Of a stretch of DNA of 64,000 nucleotides, positions 16,510 through 29,645 are shown piece after piece. A program made the position numbers and the translations under genes. The stretch's first letter is position 1. Every line of letters starts with the position of its first letter. Below the pieces are notes generated by a model. The model worked only from the letters and a program-made list of their open reading frames with translations. It was not told the DNA's origin and did no database searches. The stretch comes from Curtobacterium sp. BH-2-1-1 (lineage in GTDB: Bacteria > Actinomycetota > Actinomycetes > Actinomycetales > Microbacteriaceae): the NCBI RefSeq assembly GCF_001806325.1, contig NZ_CP017580.1:62001-126000 (forward strand). Reading direction: 5' to 3'.

Positions 16510-17424
16510 TCAGGGCGCAGTGAACAAGTCTACGACCTCACGCGCCGCGGTGCCGACATCGGAGTTCACGATGCGCACGTCGAACTCGTCCTGGGCGGCG
16601 AGTTCGACCTTGGCGGTGTCGAGCCGGCGTGCCTGTTCCTCGGCCGATTCGGTGCCCCGGCCGATCAGCCGGCGCACGAGTTCCTCCCACGACGGGGGCA
16701 GCAGGAAGACGAGCACCGCGTCGGGCATGGCGTCCCGGACCTGGCGTGCGCCCTGCAGGTCGATCTCGAGCATCACCTTGTCGCCGGCGTCGAGCGCGCG
16801 GTCGATCGGCGGCCGGGGCGTGCCGTACCGGTACGAGTTGTGGACGGTGGCCCACTCGAGGAGTTCGCGGTCGCGGATCATCCGGTCGAACTCGGCGTCG
16901 TCCACGAAGTAGTAGTGCACGCCGTCGACCTCGCCCGGACGCGGCTTGCGGGTGGTCGCCGAGACGCTGAGGTTGACGTCCGGGTACTGCTCGCGGATGT
17001 ACGCGCTGACCGTGCCCTTGCCGACCGCGGTGGGGCCGGCGAGGACGACGAGCTTCGACGACCCGCGCTTGCGACCGCGGGCTGCGAGCCAGTCGGCGAG
17101 CTCCGACCGCTGCCGGGTGCCGAGGCCGCCGAGGCGCTTCGACGGCGCGATCCGCAGCTCGCCCATGATCGACTCCGCCCGTGCCGGCCCGATGCCGGGC
17201 AGGCTCGTGAGCAGGTCGCGCACCCGCAGGGACTTCTCGGCCGGTGCGTCGGCGTCCGACCAGGCGGTGCGGGCGACCTCGAGTGCGGAGCGCTCCCCCG
17301 ACGCGACGGCGGCCTTCACCGCGGCCCGGGCACGGCGGGCGGCCACCGCAGCGGCAGCCGCGGCGACCCGGTCGACCTCGGGTGGGTTCCGGTGTGCGGG
17401 CAGGCCGTCGCGGTCCGTCGTCAT
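16510..17424 (-). CDS. gmk: Guanylate kinase with N-terminal actinobacterial IHF (mIHF) domain
   Basis: A 304-residue fusion. Residues about 15-113 form an mIHF-like DNA-binding domain ([20 protein letters not shown] then [14 protein letters not shown], the H2TH-like signature of mycobacterial IHF). Residues 124-304 are a full guanylate kinase: P-loop GPTAVGKGT (130-138), [21 protein letters not shown] for GMP binding, [11 protein letters not shown]. It phosphorylates GMP to GDP. In mycobacteria mihF and gmk are adjacent separate genes; here they are one reading frame without a visible inner start with Shine-Dalgarno. The ATG overlaps the pyrF stop (ATGA). Confidence 0.93.
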   Translation of the reverse strand: MTTDRDGLPAHRNPPEVDRVAAAAAAVAARRARAAVKAAVASGERSALEVARTAWSDADAPAEKSLRVRDLLTSLPGIGPARAESIMGELRIAPSKRLGGLGTRQRSELADWLAARGRKRGSSKLVVLAGPTAVGKGTVSAYIREQYPDVNLSVSATTRKPRPGEVDGVHYYFVDDAEFDRMIRDRELLEWATVHNSYRYGTPRPPIDRALDAGDKVMLEIDLQGARQVRDAMPDAVLVFLLPPSWEELVRRLIGRGTESAEEQARRLDTAKVELAAQDEFDVRIVNSDVGTAAREVVDLFTAP

Positions 17425-18301
17425 GCGGCGGCCCCCAGCGCGGCGCGGATCCGGTCCGCACGGTCGGTCACGAGTGCGGCGACGCCGTCGGGACCGTCGG
17501 TGAGCAGGCCGCGCGACTCGCTGACGAGCACCTGCTCGGCGCGGGCGCCGTACAGCGCGCGGAGGTCCTCGATGCGGGCGCCCTGGGCACCGAAGCCCGG
17601 GGCGAGGATCGGCGCGGTGCCGATGGTGTCCGCGTCGATGCCGAAGTCGTCGAGGTCGAGGGTCGCGCCGAGCACCAGCCCGACGTCGCCGAGGGGCTGG
17701 TCGCCGCCTCTCCGGTTGTCGTCTGCCACGTCCAAGACGATACCGGCAGCGACGCTCCGCCCCGAACGAGGTCCCTCGGCGAGCACCGCGGTCTGCAGCA
17801 CGCGCGCCTCGGGGTTGCTCGTGGCGGCGAGCACGAAGACCCCGGCACCGTTCCGGCGCGCCACGTCGACCGTCCCGGCGAGGGAGCCGTAGCCGAGGTA
17901 CGGCGACACCGTCATCGCGTCGGCGGCGAACGGACCGTCACGGTCCAGCCACGCGAGCGCGTAGTCGTCCCCCGTCGACCCGATGTCGCCGCGCTTGACG
18001 TCGGCGACGACCAGGAGGCCCGCATCGCGTGCCCGACGGATCGTCGCGTCGAGCGCACGGTAGCCCGCCACCCCCGCGGCCTCGAAGAACGCGATCTGCG
18101 GCTTCACGACCGCGGCGCGGCCGGCGGCCGCGTCGACCAGGGTCGCGCCGAACGCGGTCAGGCCCTGCTCGTCGCGGCCGAGCCCCCACGCCGCCAGGGT
18201 GGCGGCGTGGGGGTCGATGCCGACGCAGAGGGCGGAACGCGACCCGATGGCGGACGCGAGCCGGACGCCGAAGGAGGCCGCGCCTCCCGTGCCCGGGTCG
18301 C

Positions 18302-18305
<4 letters not shown>
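17421..18305 (-). CDS. pyrF: Orotidine 5'-phosphate decarboxylase, type 2
   Basis: Last step of UMP synthesis. 294 residues, the longer actinobacterial/archaeal-like type (PyrF family 2). Catalytic [12 protein letters not shown] (residues 100-111, Lys104 and the Asp pair), LCVGIDPH near residue 27-33 for substrate, [11 protein letters not shown], and [10 protein letters not shown] for the phosphate. Starts with GTG 18305 overlapping the carB stop. The first codons contain GGGAGGCGCGG, matching the dispersed repeat core, so the N-terminal ten residues may be repeat-derived. A perfect 14-bp hairpin lies within codons 31-41. Confidence 0.95.
18183..18213. other. Perfect 14-bp hairpin inside pyrF coding
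   Basis: CCCCCACGCCGCCA (18183-18196) pairs completely with TGGCGGCGTGGGGG (18200-18213) around a GGG loop, about 90-120 nt into pyrF. It encodes the [11 protein letters not shown] region, so it may be a chance product of GC-rich codons. Confidence 0.5.
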
Positions 18306-21579
<3,274 letters not shown>

Positions 21580-21580
<1 letters not shown>

Positions 21581-22779
21581 CAGTTGGCTTCCTTGGTGAT
21601 GTCTGCTGCGGGGGTCGTGGCGTCGGCGGTCGCCGCGTCGAGCGGCTCCCCGTCGCGACGCTCGCGCACCAGGTCCGCGAACCGGTCGAAGAGGTACATG
21701 GAGTCGTGCGGGCCGGCCGCCGCCTCGGGGTGGTACTGCACGCTGAACGCGGGCACGTCGAGCGCGCGGAGGCCCTCGACCACCTGGTCGTTCAGGGAGT
21801 AGTGCGAGACCTCGACGCGACCGAAGCCGGCCGGTGACTCGACGACCTCGCCGAGGGGTGCGTCGACCGCGAAGCCGTGGTTCTGGCTCGTGATCTCGAC
21901 CTTGCCGGTCACGGTGTCGAGCACCGGCTGGTTGATGCCGCGGTGCCCGAACGGGAGCTTGTACGTGCCGAACCCGAGGGCCCGTCCGAGCAGCTGGTTG
22001 CCGAAGCAGATGCCGAAGAACGGGCGCCCGGTCTTCAGGCTGCCCTGGAGCAGCTCGACCTGGGCGTCCGACGCGGCGGGGTCGCCGGGGCCGTTCGAGT
22101 AGAAGAGCGCGTCCGGCGCGAGGGCCTCGAGCTCGTCGGCGGTGATGTCCTGCGGCACGACGTGCACCTCGAACCCGCGCTCGGCGAGGTACCGCGTGGT
22201 CGAGGCCTTCACACCCAGGTCGAGCACGGCGAGCTTGCCGATCTGCTCGCCGACCGCGGGGACCACGTAGGTCTCGGGCGTCGACACGATCGACGAGAAG
22301 CTCGCGCCCGCCATCGTGGCCTGCGCGCGGACCGCGTCGAGCTGCTCCGACTCGGACAGCGCGGCGTCGGCGCCGCTGAACACGCCGCCCTTCATGGCGC
22401 CTGCGTCGCGGATCCGGCGGGTGAGCGCCCGGGTGTCGATCCCGGAGATGCCGACGATGCCGTCGCGCACGAGGTGGTCGTCGAGCGAGGCGTTCGCGCG
22501 GTGGTTCGACACGACGCGGCTGGGGTCGCGCACGACGTAGCCGGCGACCCAGATGCGACGGGACTCGGGGTCCTCGTCGTTCACACCCGTGTTGCCGATG
22601 TGCGGCGCGGTCTGCACCACGATCTGTCCGGCGTAGGAGGGGTCGGTGAGCGTCTCCTGGTACCCGGTCATGCCGGTCGCGAAGACCACCTCGCCGAGCG
22701 TGCGCCCGCGGGCGCCGTAGGCCCAGCCGTCGTACCGGGTGCCGTCCTCGAGGACCAGTACGGCCCGTTCGCGTGTCAT
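21580..22779 (-). CDS. carA: Carbamoyl-phosphate synthase small chain
   Basis: Glutaminase subunit that passes ammonia to CarB. 399 residues: N-terminal CarA-specific domain ([37 protein letters not shown]) and a C-terminal class I amidotransferase with nucleophile C258 ([12 protein letters not shown]) and H350/E352 (VQYHPEA). Start at ATG 22779, which shares one base with the upstream stop (TGATG) and matches the family N-terminus; the frame is open further but overlaps the upstream gene. The C-terminal ~25 residues are Ala/Thr/Asp-rich and likely disordered. Confidence 0.97.
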
Positions 22780-23321
22780 CAGTTCGTCCCTTCGCCCGCG
22801 GTGTGCGGGTGTTCGTGCTTCGTCGACAGTCCCTGCAGGGCGGCAAGTGCTGCGCCGTCGCCCTCCGGGAACCGGAAGTAGGTGTCGAGGTCCGTCGCAC
22901 CTGCGGCGCCGGTCGCCGTCCATCGCAGACGGACCAGTCCCCCGGGCTCGACCACGCGGTCGATGGCCCACGTGGCGCGGTCGGCGCCGCGGACGGCGGA
23001 GGCTTCGATCCAGCGGTCCGGGGTGCCGGCGTGGTGGAGCACCACGCCGGTGTCGTGGACGGTCACGCCGCCGCGGCCCCGGAAGCCGAGTCCGCCAGCG
23101 GTGATCCGCTCGAGCGGTTGGTCGGCGCGGGTCGTCGCGACGGTGAAGCCGTCCCAGGACCCGGCCGCCGGTCCGACGTCGGTCGGCACCGGGACGGGAG
23201 GCACGGATTCCGCCTGCTTCCTCGCCCGCGTCCGCCAGGTGCGTGCCATGGCGACGAACAGCGCGACGACGAGGGCGAGGATGATGCCCCCTTCGAGCCA
23301 GCGCAGCGCGTCACCGCTCAT
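22779..23321 (-). CDS. Membrane-anchored PH-like domain protein of the pyr operon
   Basis: 180 residues: one N-terminal membrane helix ([18 protein letters not shown], residues 9-26), a basic stretch ([10 protein letters not shown]) and a cytoplasmic beta-rich domain (about 55-165) resembling the bacterial PH domain found at this position in actinobacterial pyr operons. It overlaps pyrC (ATGA) and carA (TGATG), so it is made in step with the pathway enzymes. Function unknown; a membrane scaffold or transporter-linked role for the pyrimidine enzymes is only inferred from position. Confidence 0.85.
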   Translation of the reverse strand: MSGDALRWLEGGIILALVVALFVAMARTWRTRARKQAESVPPVPVPTDVGPAAGSWDGFTVATTRADQPLERITAGGLGFRGRGGVTVHDTGVVLHHAGTPDRWIEASAVRGADRATWAIDRVVEPGGLVRLRWTATGAAGATDLDTYFRFPEGDGAALAALQGLSTKHEHPHTAGEGTN

Positions 23322-24676
23322 GCCGTCGCCTCCGTCCGCGCGGCGCGCGCGTGCCCGGCGACCGTCTCGGCGTCGACGAGCTCCCCCGCCAGGAGCGTCG
23401 GGTACCCGTGGTGGAAGGTCGCGACGACCCGGCCCGGGAGCCGCATGCCGAGGTACGGCGAGTTCTGCGACTGCCCGGCGAGGTCGGCGACGGAGAACTC
23501 GCGGACGGCCGCCGGGTCGTACAGGGTGATCTCGGCCGGTGCGCCCTCGGCGATCCGCTGCCCGTGCCCCTCGACCTGGCCGATGCGCGCGGGCGCCTCG
23601 GACAGGACGCGCGCGACGTCGGCCCAGTCGAGCCGGCCGTCGTCGACCACGGCGGCCTGCACGACGCTCAGCGCGGACTCGAGGCCGACCATGCCGTTCG
23701 CCGCCGCGGGCCACTCGCAGCACTTCGCCTCGGCCGTGTGCGGCGCGTGGTCGGTCGCGACGATGTCGATCGTGCCGTCGGCCAGGGCGGCCCGGAGCGC
23801 GTCGACGTCCTCGCGGGAGCGCAGCGGCGGGTTGACCTTGTACCGGGCGTCGTAACCGGGAGCGCCGTCGTGCCCGGCGATGAGGTCCTCGGTCAGCACC
23901 AGGTGGTGCGGCGTGACCTCGGCGGTGACGTCGATGCCGCGGGACTTCGCCCAGCGGATCACCTCGACGCTGCCGGCGGTCGAGACGTGGCACACGTGCA
24001 GCCGGGCCCCGACGTGGTCGGCGAGCAGGACGTCGCGGGCGATGATCGCCTCTTCCGCGACCGCGGGCCAACCGGCGAGCCCGAGCTCCGACGACAGCCG
24101 GCCCTCGTTCATCTGGGCGCCGATGGTCAGCCTCGGCTCCTGCGCGTGCTGCGCGAGCACCCCGCCGAAGCCCTTGATGTACTCGAGCGCCCGGCGCATG
24201 AGGAGCGGGTCGGACACGCACGAGCCGTCGTCCGAGAAGACCCGGACCTTCGCCCGGCTCGTCGCCATCGCCCCGATCTCGGACAGGTGGGTGCCCTGGA
24301 GTCCCTGGGAGACCGCGCCGATCGGGCGCACCGTGACGTACCCGGCGTCGTCGCCGAGTGCCTGCACCTGCTCGACCACCCCGGCGGTGTCCGCCACCGG
24401 CGACGAGTTCGCCATCGCGTTGACGGCGGTGAAGCCGCCCGCGGCCGCGGCACGCGAGCCGGTGAGGACCGTCTCCGACTCCTCGAAGCCGGGCTCGCGC
24501 AAGTGGGTGTGGAGGTCCACGAGGCCGGGCAGGGCGATCAGACCGTCCGCGTCGACGACCGTGGCGCCGGCCGCGTCGAGACCGGAGCCGACCGCGGTGA
24601 TGCGCCGCGCCTCCAGGCGGATGTCGGCACGCGTGCCGTCGACCAGCTGCGCGCCGCGGATGAGGTGGGCGGTCAT
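23318..24676 (-). CDS. pyrC: Dihydroorotase, class I
   Basis: Cyclises carbamoyl-aspartate to dihydroorotate. 452 residues, amidohydrolase barrel. Zinc-binding [16 protein letters not shown], histidines in HAQEPRL and [11 protein letters not shown], and the catalytic Asp in VATDHAPHT. Class I length and the non-catalytic N- and C-terminal beta parts fit actinobacterial PyrC, which often associates with PyrB. ATG 24676 overlaps the pyrB stop (ATGA); the next gene starts inside its stop. Confidence 0.97.
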   Translation of the reverse strand: MTAHLIRGAQLVDGTRADIRLEARRITAVGSGLDAAGATVVDADGLIALPGLVDLHTHLREPGFEESETVLTGSRAAAAGGFTAVNAMANSSPVADTAGVVEQVQALGDDAGYVTVRPIGAVSQGLQGTHLSEIGAMATSRAKVRVFSDDGSCVSDPLLMRRALEYIKGFGGVLAQHAQEPRLTIGAQMNEGRLSSELGLAGWPAVAEEAIIARDVLLADHVGARLHVCHVSTAGSVEVIRWAKSRGIDVTAEVTPHHLVLTEDLIAGHDGAPGYDARYKVNPPLRSREDVDALRAALADGTIDIVATDHAPHTAEAKCCEWPAAANGMVGLESALSVVQAAVVDDGRLDWADVARVLSEAPARIGQVEGHGQRIAEGAPAEITLYDPAAVREFSVADLAGQSQNSPYLGMRLPGRVVATFHHGYPTLLAGELVDAETVAGHARAARTEATA

Positions 24677-25644
24677 GCGACGGTCTCCTTCGTTGCTGCG
24701 GTCGCTTCGGACCCGGTCAGGGCCAGGTAGAGCACGGCCATCCGGACCGACACGCCGTTCTCGACCTGCTCGACGACCGTCGAGCGGGGGTCGTCGGCGG
24801 CGACGCCGGCGATCTCGAGCCCGCGGTTCATCGGGCCCGGGTGCATGATCAGCGTGCGCTCGTCGAGCCGGGCGAACCGGCTCGCCGTGAGGCCCCAGTG
24901 CCGGGTGTACTCGCGCGGGTTCGGGAAGAACGCGTCGTTCATCCGTTCCTGCTGGATGCGCAGGGTCATCACGACGTCCGGGTCTTCGGCGAGGGCGACG
25001 TCGAGGTCGTGGTGCACCGCGGCGCCGAACGGCGTGCTCGCGACCGGGAGCAGGGTCGGCGGCGCGGCGAACGTGACGCTCGCGCCGAGGGTCTGCAGGA
25101 GCCAGGCGTTGCTCCGGGCGACCCGGCTGTGCAGCACGTCGCCGACGATGAGGACCCGGACACCGTCGAGGCCCTGGCCTCGACTGCCGGCACCGTGCAG
25201 GCGCCGGCGCATCGTGAACGCGTCGAGCAGGGCCTGCGTGGGGTGCTCGTGCGTGCCGTCGCCGGCGTTGACGACCGGGACGTCGATCCAGTCGGCGTCG
25301 GCGAGGACCCGCGGCGCACCGGACGCGCCGTGGCGCATCACGATGCCGTCGATGCCCATCGCGCCGAGGGTCTGCACGGTGTCCTTGAGGGACTCGCCCT
25401 TGGAGACGCTCGAGCCCTTCGCCGCGAAGTTGAGGACGTCGGCGGAGAGGCGCTTGGCGGCCGCCTCGAACGAGATCCGGGTGCGCGTGGAGTCCTCGAA
25501 GAAGAGGTTCACGACGGTCTTGCCGCGCAGCGCGGGGAGCTTGCGGACCTCGCGCGTGTTGACCTCGGCCATCTCCTCGGCGACGTCGAGGATGTGGATC
25601 GCCTCGGCGCGGGAGAGGTCGGCGGTGGAGAGGAGGTGCTTCAC
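24673..25644 (-). CDS. pyrB: Aspartate carbamoyltransferase catalytic subunit
   Basis: Condenses carbamoyl phosphate with aspartate. 323 residues, no regulatory PyrI chain nearby. Carbamoyl-phosphate site [13 protein letters not shown] (STRT), [10 protein letters not shown], and the aspartate-binding RIQQER region; GKGESL-type loop reads [12 protein letters not shown]. Start at GTG 25644 overlapping the pyrR stop (GTGA); the open frame upstream belongs to another reading of pyrR. Operon with pyrR implies control by uridine nucleotides. Confidence 0.97.
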   Translation of the reverse strand: MKHLLSTADLSRAEAIHILDVAEEMAEVNTREVRKLPALRGKTVVNLFFEDSTRTRISFEAAAKRLSADVLNFAAKGSSVSKGESLKDTVQTLGAMGIDGIVMRHGASGAPRVLADADWIDVPVVNAGDGTHEHPTQALLDAFTMRRRLHGAGSRGQGLDGVRVLIVGDVLHSRVARSNAWLLQTLGASVTFAAPPTLLPVASTPFGAAVHHDLDVALAEDPDVVMTLRIQQERMNDAFFPNPREYTRHWGLTASRFARLDERTLIMHPGPMNRGLEIAGVAADDPRSTVVEQVENGVSVRMAVLYLALTGSEATAATKETVA

Positions 25645-26252
25645 GCTGCACCCCCGTCGCCCTGCTCGATGACGACCTCGTCGGTGCCGTCGGTCTCGGT
25701 CAGCCGGAGCGTCACCCGCTCGTCGGAGGCCGTCGGCAGGTTCTTGCCGACGTGGTCCGCGCGGATCGGGAGCTCGCGGTGGCCCCGGTCGACGAGCACG
25801 GCGAGCCGGACCGCCCGCGGGCGACCGATGCCCTGGAGCGCGTCGAGTGCCGCCCGGACCGTGCGACCGGAGTACAGGACGTCGTCGACGAGGACCACGA
25901 CCTTGCCGTCGATGCCGCTCGCCGGGATGGTCGTCCGGTGCGGCGCGCGGCCGATGCCGTGGCCGAGGTCGTCGCGGTGCATCGTGACGTCGAGCGTGCC
26001 GACGCGGTGCGACCTTCCGGCGTCCGCGCCGGTCGCTGCCGGTTCGCTCGTCCGCTCGGGCTCGATGTCCGCCCACTCGGGCTCGATGTCCGCCAGGATG
26101 CGGTCGAGCCGCTCGGCCAGGACGGCACCCCGTGTCGGGATGCCCAGGAGCACGAGGTCCGAGGCACCGTGGTTGGCCTCGAGGATCTCGTGCGCGATGC
26201 GTGTCAGAGCACGCGTGATGTCGGAGTGCTGCAGGACCGTCTTGGTGCCCAC
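25641..26252 (-). CDS. pyrR: Pyrimidine operon regulator / uracil phosphoribosyltransferase PyrR
   Basis: UMP-responsive RNA-binding regulator of the pyr mRNA with weak UPRTase activity. PRPP motif [20 protein letters not shown] start it at GTG 26252 ([12 protein letters not shown]), which has AAGGAGG 5 nt upstream; an ATG at 26285 lacks a Shine-Dalgarno. From the GTG it has 203 residues, some 10-20 more than most PyrR. The excess is an insertion after [11 protein letters not shown] containing a 21-bp in-frame duplication ([14 protein letters not shown], 26055-26094) and a Thr/Ala/Gly linker. PyrR probably controls translation of this operon, as in mycobacteria. Confidence 0.93.
   Translation of the reverse strand: MGTKTVLQHSDITRALTRIAHEILEANHGASDLVLLGIPTRGAVLAERLDRILADIEPEWADIEPERTSEPAATGADAGRSHRVGTLDVTMHRDDLGHGIGRAPHRTTIPASGIDGKVVVLVDDVLYSGRTVRAALDALQGIGRPRAVRLAVLVDRGHRELPIRADHVGKNLPTASDERVTLRLTETDGTDEVVIEQGDGGAA
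26055..26094. repeat. In-frame tandem duplication in pyrR
   Basis: A 19-bp unit at 26055-26073 is repeated exactly at 26076-26094 (period 21 bp), duplicating seven residues (ADIEPE plus W or R) in the PyrR insertion. Confidence 0.85.
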
Positions 26253-26309
26253 GCCGACCTCCTTCCCCGCCTCACCGGACGGCATTAAAGGATGCTGACG
26301 TGGTCAACC

Positions 26310-26786
26310 CTACCGGGACTCCTGGTCCTCTGCGACCGTCCGACCGGACGGTGCACCGCTCGACTTCTCGCCCGGCGCGCGGCCGCCGGCGACGGCCCCG
26401 AGCACACCGTTGACGAACCCGGCGGACTCCTCCGTCGAGAGCGACTGGGCCAGCTCGACCGCCTCGGCGATCGCGACCGCGTCGGGGACCTCGGGGTTGA
26501 ACCGGAGCTCCCAGACGCCCATGCGCAGGATGCAGCGGTCGAGCACCGGCATGCGGGCGATCGACCAGCCCTGGGCGTGCTCGACGATCACGGCGTCGAT
26601 CTCGTGGCGGGCCTCGTCGACACCCGTGACGATCTGGCGGGCGTAGTCCCAGCTGGAGGCACGCTCCGGCTGGTCGAGGTGCCGGACGGTCTCGGTCGCG
26701 AGGACGTCCGCGATCGGGAGCTCACGCACCTCGGCCACGTACAGCATGTCGAGGGCGCGCTTGCGGGCCTTCGAACGAGCACTCAT
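26310..26786 (-). CDS. nusB: Transcription antitermination factor NusB
   Basis: RNA-binding factor that, with NusE (S10), forms rRNA antitermination complexes. 158 residues: SARSKARKRALDMLYVAEV at the N-terminus with the Arg-rich RNA-binding helix, and DAVAIAEAVELAQSLSTEES plus GFVNGVLGAV, the family signature, near the end. A Gly/Ala/Ser-rich ~25-residue tail follows. It lies 11 nt after efp and 57 nt before the pyrR start; the efp-nusB-pyrR order is conserved in actinobacteria. Confidence 0.95.
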   Translation of the reverse strand: MSARSKARKRALDMLYVAEVRELPIADVLATETVRHLDQPERASSWDYARQIVTGVDEARHEIDAVIVEHAQGWSIARMPVLDRCILRMGVWELRFNPEVPDAVAIAEAVELAQSLSTEESAGFVNGVLGAVAGGRAPGEKSSGAPSGRTVAEDQESR

Positions 26787-26797
26787 ACGGGCGTCGC

Positions 26798-27361
26798 CTA
26801 GGAGTTGACGCGGCCGAGGAAGCTGCCGTCGCGCGTGTCGATCTTCACCGTGGTGCCGCTCTCGAGGTAGAGCGGGACCTGGATGCGGTGGCCGGTCGCG
26901 ATGATCGTCGCGTCCTTCGTGCCACCGGACGAGCGGTCGCCCTGCAGGCCGGGCTCGGTCTCGACCTCGGTCACGATCGACGTCGGGAGCTCGACGTAGA
27001 GCGGGTTGCCCTCGTTCATCGCGATGGTGACCATCGCGGACTCGAGCAGGTAGTTCTTCGCGTCGCCGACGACCGTCGCCGAGACCGGGATCTGGTCGTA
27101 GGTGTCGGTGTCCATGAACACGTAGGAGTCGCCGTCCTCGTAGAGGAACTGGTAGTCACGGCGGTCGACCGTCGCGGTGTCGATCTTCGCGCCCGCGTTG
27201 AAGGTGCGGTCGACGACCTTGCCCGACACGACGTTCTTCAGCTTGGTGCGGACGAACGCGCCGCCCTTGCCTGGCTTGACGTGCTGGAACTCGACGACCG
27301 ACCAGAGCTGCCCGTCGATGATGAGAACGGCGCCGTTCTTGATGTCAGTGGTACTGGCCAT
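26798..27361 (-). CDS. efp: Translation elongation factor P
   Basis: Rescues ribosomes stalled at polyproline by binding between the P and E sites. 187 residues, three beta-barrel domains. N-terminal KOW-like domain with loop [16 protein letters not shown], whose tip Lys is the position modified in other species, and the C-terminal EF-P signature [12 protein letters not shown]. First gene of the efp-nusB-pyr series; its -10 candidate lies about 64 nt upstream. No strong Shine-Dalgarno (only GAAG). Confidence 0.97.
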   Translation of the reverse strand: MASTTDIKNGAVLIIDGQLWSVVEFQHVKPGKGGAFVRTKLKNVVSGKVVDRTFNAGAKIDTATVDRRDYQFLYEDGDSYVFMDTDTYDQIPVSATVVGDAKNYLLESAMVTIAMNEGNPLYVELPTSIVTEVETEPGLQGDRSSGGTKDATIIATGHRIQVPLYLESGTTVKIDTRDGSFLGRVNS

Positions 27362-27424
27362 GAGTCTTCGATGTCCCGTTCGATCGTGTTGTGAAGGTCT
27401 GCGGACCGCGCTGGGTCCCGGACG

Positions 27425-27430
27425 AGTGTA
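27425..27430 (-). promoter_or_regulatory. Possible -10 box of efp
   Basis: TACACT on the minus strand, giving a leader of roughly 57 nt before the efp ATG. No clear -35. It lies between efp and the end of the AarF gene. Confidence 0.4.
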
Positions 27431-27469
27431 GCGGACGGGTCGTGGCGTCCCCGCGCACTGCTTGTGCGG

Positions 27470-29161
27470 TCACTCTCGTCGTCGCGCGCGGATCGCGTCG
27501 ACCGCTGCCCAGGCGAGCAGCGCCACCGCCGCTCCCCCGAGCAACGCTCCGGCCACCCCGGTCGAGATGACCGCCGTCGGCCGGGCCGGCAGCGCGAGGT
27601 ACACGATCGACAGGATGCCGGCCCCGGCGCCGAGCAGCACGAGCAGCACCCGCCGGACCACCCCGTTCAGCGTCCGTCGGTCCCGCCGGTCCGCGAACAG
27701 CCGGATGTTGACCGACAGCTTGCCGGTCTCGATCGCCTCGCCGATGCGGTCCACCCGGCGCGGCAGCCGGCGTGCGGCCGTCACCGCGCCGAACAGCTCG
27801 CGCACCGCCACGTCCCGGAGCTTGCCCGGTCGCAGCTGGTCGCGGATCTGCTCCGAGGCGAGTCCTCGTGACTCCTCGAGCAGGTCGAACGAGGGGGCGA
27901 GCGTGCGCAGCGTCCCCTCGAAGATCGCCAGGGCGCGCGCGGCGGCGACGAAGTCCGGCGGCGCCTTCAGCCGGTACCGCCCGAACACCGCGACGGCGTC
28001 GTCCACCGTCTCGACGCCGATCCGGGCACCCGGACCGAGCTCGTCCGCGACGAAGCGCGCGATGTCCCGGCGGAGGTCGGGTTCGTCCTGGGCGTCCCGG
28101 ACCGGTGCCATCCGGAGCACCGCGTCGGCGATCCGCGAGGTGTCGTCCTGGATGTACGCGGCGAGCAGCTCCTGCACGATGTCCCGGAGGCCGGGGTCGA
28201 GCCTGCCCACCGAGCCGAAGTCGATGAGCGCCGGCCGGCCGTCCGGCAGCAGCAGGACGTTCCCGGGGTGGAGGTCACCGTGGTACACCCCGTCGAAGAC
28301 GACCTGCCGGAGGAACGCCCGGAGGATCGACCGCATCGGCTGGTCGAGGTCGCGGTCGCTGCGCTCGGCCCGGATCGCGCTGAGGGTGTCCCCCTCGAGG
28401 AACTCCATCACGAGCACGCGCCGACCGGAGAGCTCCGGGTACGGGTCCGGGAAGCGCACCTCGTCGGGGCGTGCGCTCCGGCGCTGCGCAGCCCGCAGTG
28501 CCTCGAGGTTCCGGAGCTCCGAGCTGAAGTCGACCTGCCGCACGAGGTCGTCGGCGTACTGCTGGGCCACGTCCTGCACGCCGACCTGACGGGCCTCGAC
28601 GGACCAGCGCGCCATGAACCGCACGACGCGGAGGGCGATGTCGACGTCGCGCCGCACGGCCTGGTCGATGCCGGGCCGCTGCACCTTGACGGCGACGCTC
28701 GTGCCGTCGGCGAGGCGGGCTCGGTGGACCTGTGCGATCGACGCCGCGGCCACCGGGACCGGGTCGAAGGCCGCGAAGACCTCGTCCACGGGCGCGCCGA
28801 GTTCGCGTTCGAGCAGCGCTGCGACCTCGTCCGCGGGTGCCGGGGACACGTTCCGCTGCAGGTGCGCGAGCCCCTCGGTCCACTCCTCGGGGAGCAGGTC
28901 GTCGCGGGTGGAGAGGAGCTGGCCCATCTTCACGAACCCGCCGCCGGCCTCCTCGAGTGCACGGCGCAGGTGCTCGGCCTGGCTGCGGCGGAGGTCCGAG
29001 TTCGCCGGGTCGTGCGAGAAGTCCAGGCGCCGGAACGGGACGAGGCCGTGCCGGCGTGCGATCGACAGCAGCTCGGTGAACCGGCGGGCACGGGACCGGA
29101 CGGACCCGGGGTCGGTCGCGTCCGGTGTGGACAGGTCGCTCAGGCGTGGCGGGGTGGGCAC
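27470..29161 (-). CDS. AarF/ABC1/UbiB-family atypical kinase
   Basis: 563 residues from GTG 29161. Atypical protein-kinase-like fold: family KxGQ motif [12 protein letters not shown], Ala-rich loop in place of the Gly loop ([13 protein letters not shown]), invariant Lys in VAVKVQRPG, catalytic [12 protein letters not shown] and DFGSVGRLD. Two C-terminal membrane helices ([38 protein letters not shown]) anchor it with the kinase domain in the cytoplasm. Relatives act as ATPases in quinone or lipid homeostasis; the partner here is unknown. A longer frame to GTG 29290 crosses a copy of the dispersed repeat (29206-29226), so I prefer 29161, with GGGGGAG 12 nt upstream. Confidence 0.85.
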   Translation of the reverse strand: MPTPPRLSDLSTPDATDPGSVRSRARRFTELLSIARRHGLVPFRRLDFSHDPANSDLRRSQAEHLRRALEEAGGGFVKMGQLLSTRDDLLPEEWTEGLAHLQRNVSPAPADEVAALLERELGAPVDEVFAAFDPVPVAAASIAQVHRARLADGTSVAVKVQRPGIDQAVRRDVDIALRVVRFMARWSVEARQVGVQDVAQQYADDLVRQVDFSSELRNLEALRAAQRRSARPDEVRFPDPYPELSGRRVLVMEFLEGDTLSAIRAERSDRDLDQPMRSILRAFLRQVVFDGVYHGDLHPGNVLLLPDGRPALIDFGSVGRLDPGLRDIVQELLAAYIQDDTSRIADAVLRMAPVRDAQDEPDLRRDIARFVADELGPGARIGVETVDDAVAVFGRYRLKAPPDFVAAARALAIFEGTLRTLAPSFDLLEESRGLASEQIRDQLRPGKLRDVAVRELFGAVTAARRLPRRVDRIGEAIETGKLSVNIRLFADRRDRRTLNGVVRRVLLVLLGAGAGILSIVYLALPARPTAVISTGVAGALLGGAAVALLAWAAVDAIRARRRE

Positions 29162-29205
29162 GGTTCCAGTCTGCTCCCCCGCCCTGCGTGGTCGGTTCCT
29201 CCACA

Positions 29206-29226
29206 GCCTGGAGGCGCGGCTCGGCG
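29206..29226. repeat. Dispersed GGAGGC(A/G)CGG element
   Basis: GCCTGGAGGCGCGGCTCGGCG, upstream of the AarF gene. CCTCCA (29198-29203 region) can pair with TGGAGG just before it. Same core as at 2261, 12934, 51629 and 53508. Confidence 0.45.
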
Positions 29227-29464
29227 TCCCCAGGTCGGCCGACGCCCGCCCTGCGGCCGCCTGCACTGCGTCAGGCTGGGATCGATTCACCTGGTCCGTT
29301 TCGCAGCACCAGAGTGATCAGACATACGACATTTCGACAACTGTGCTCCGGGGACTCGCCGACGTATCGTGGTGGTCCAAGGCGGACCGGCGGCTCGCAG
29401 ACCGCGCGTTGCGCCGCCAAGTCCCTCGGAGCAGGCCGACCGTCGACACGAAGGAGCCGGAGTG

Positions 29465-29644
29465 ATGCCGATCTTCAGACGCCTCCCGGATGCGCTCGAT
29501 CCCGACCGCGACGACGACGCATACTGGGCATGGGAGAACGGAGCGACCATCGCCGAGTTCCACGAATGGAAGCGGACGGATGTCCTCACCGTCTCGATGC
29601 GGGTGAAGTGGTGGTGGCGACGGACCCGCCGCGTCCTCCGCTGA
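29465..29644 (+). CDS. Small Trp-rich protein, unknown function
   Basis: A 59-residue ORF with AAGGAG at 29451-29456, 8 nt before the ATG (5 nt before an alternative GTG at 29462). No family recognised. The middle is acidic (DALDPDRDDD) with AYWAWENGATIAEFHEWKR; the end is very basic and aromatic (MRVKWWWRRTRRVLR). Six tryptophans. The terminal WWWRRTRR could lie at the membrane surface. The gene ends 1 bp before the convergent aroB end. The strong Shine-Dalgarno and full use of the gap between two neighbours argue that it is real. Confidence 0.65.
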   Translation: MPIFRRLPDALDPDRDDDAYWAWENGATIAEFHEWKRTDVLTVSMRVKWWWRRTRRVLR

Positions 29645-29645
29645 G

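Noticed and set aside
29162..29290. Longer AarF start
   Set aside because: Crosses a copy of the repeat element and shows no family similarity.
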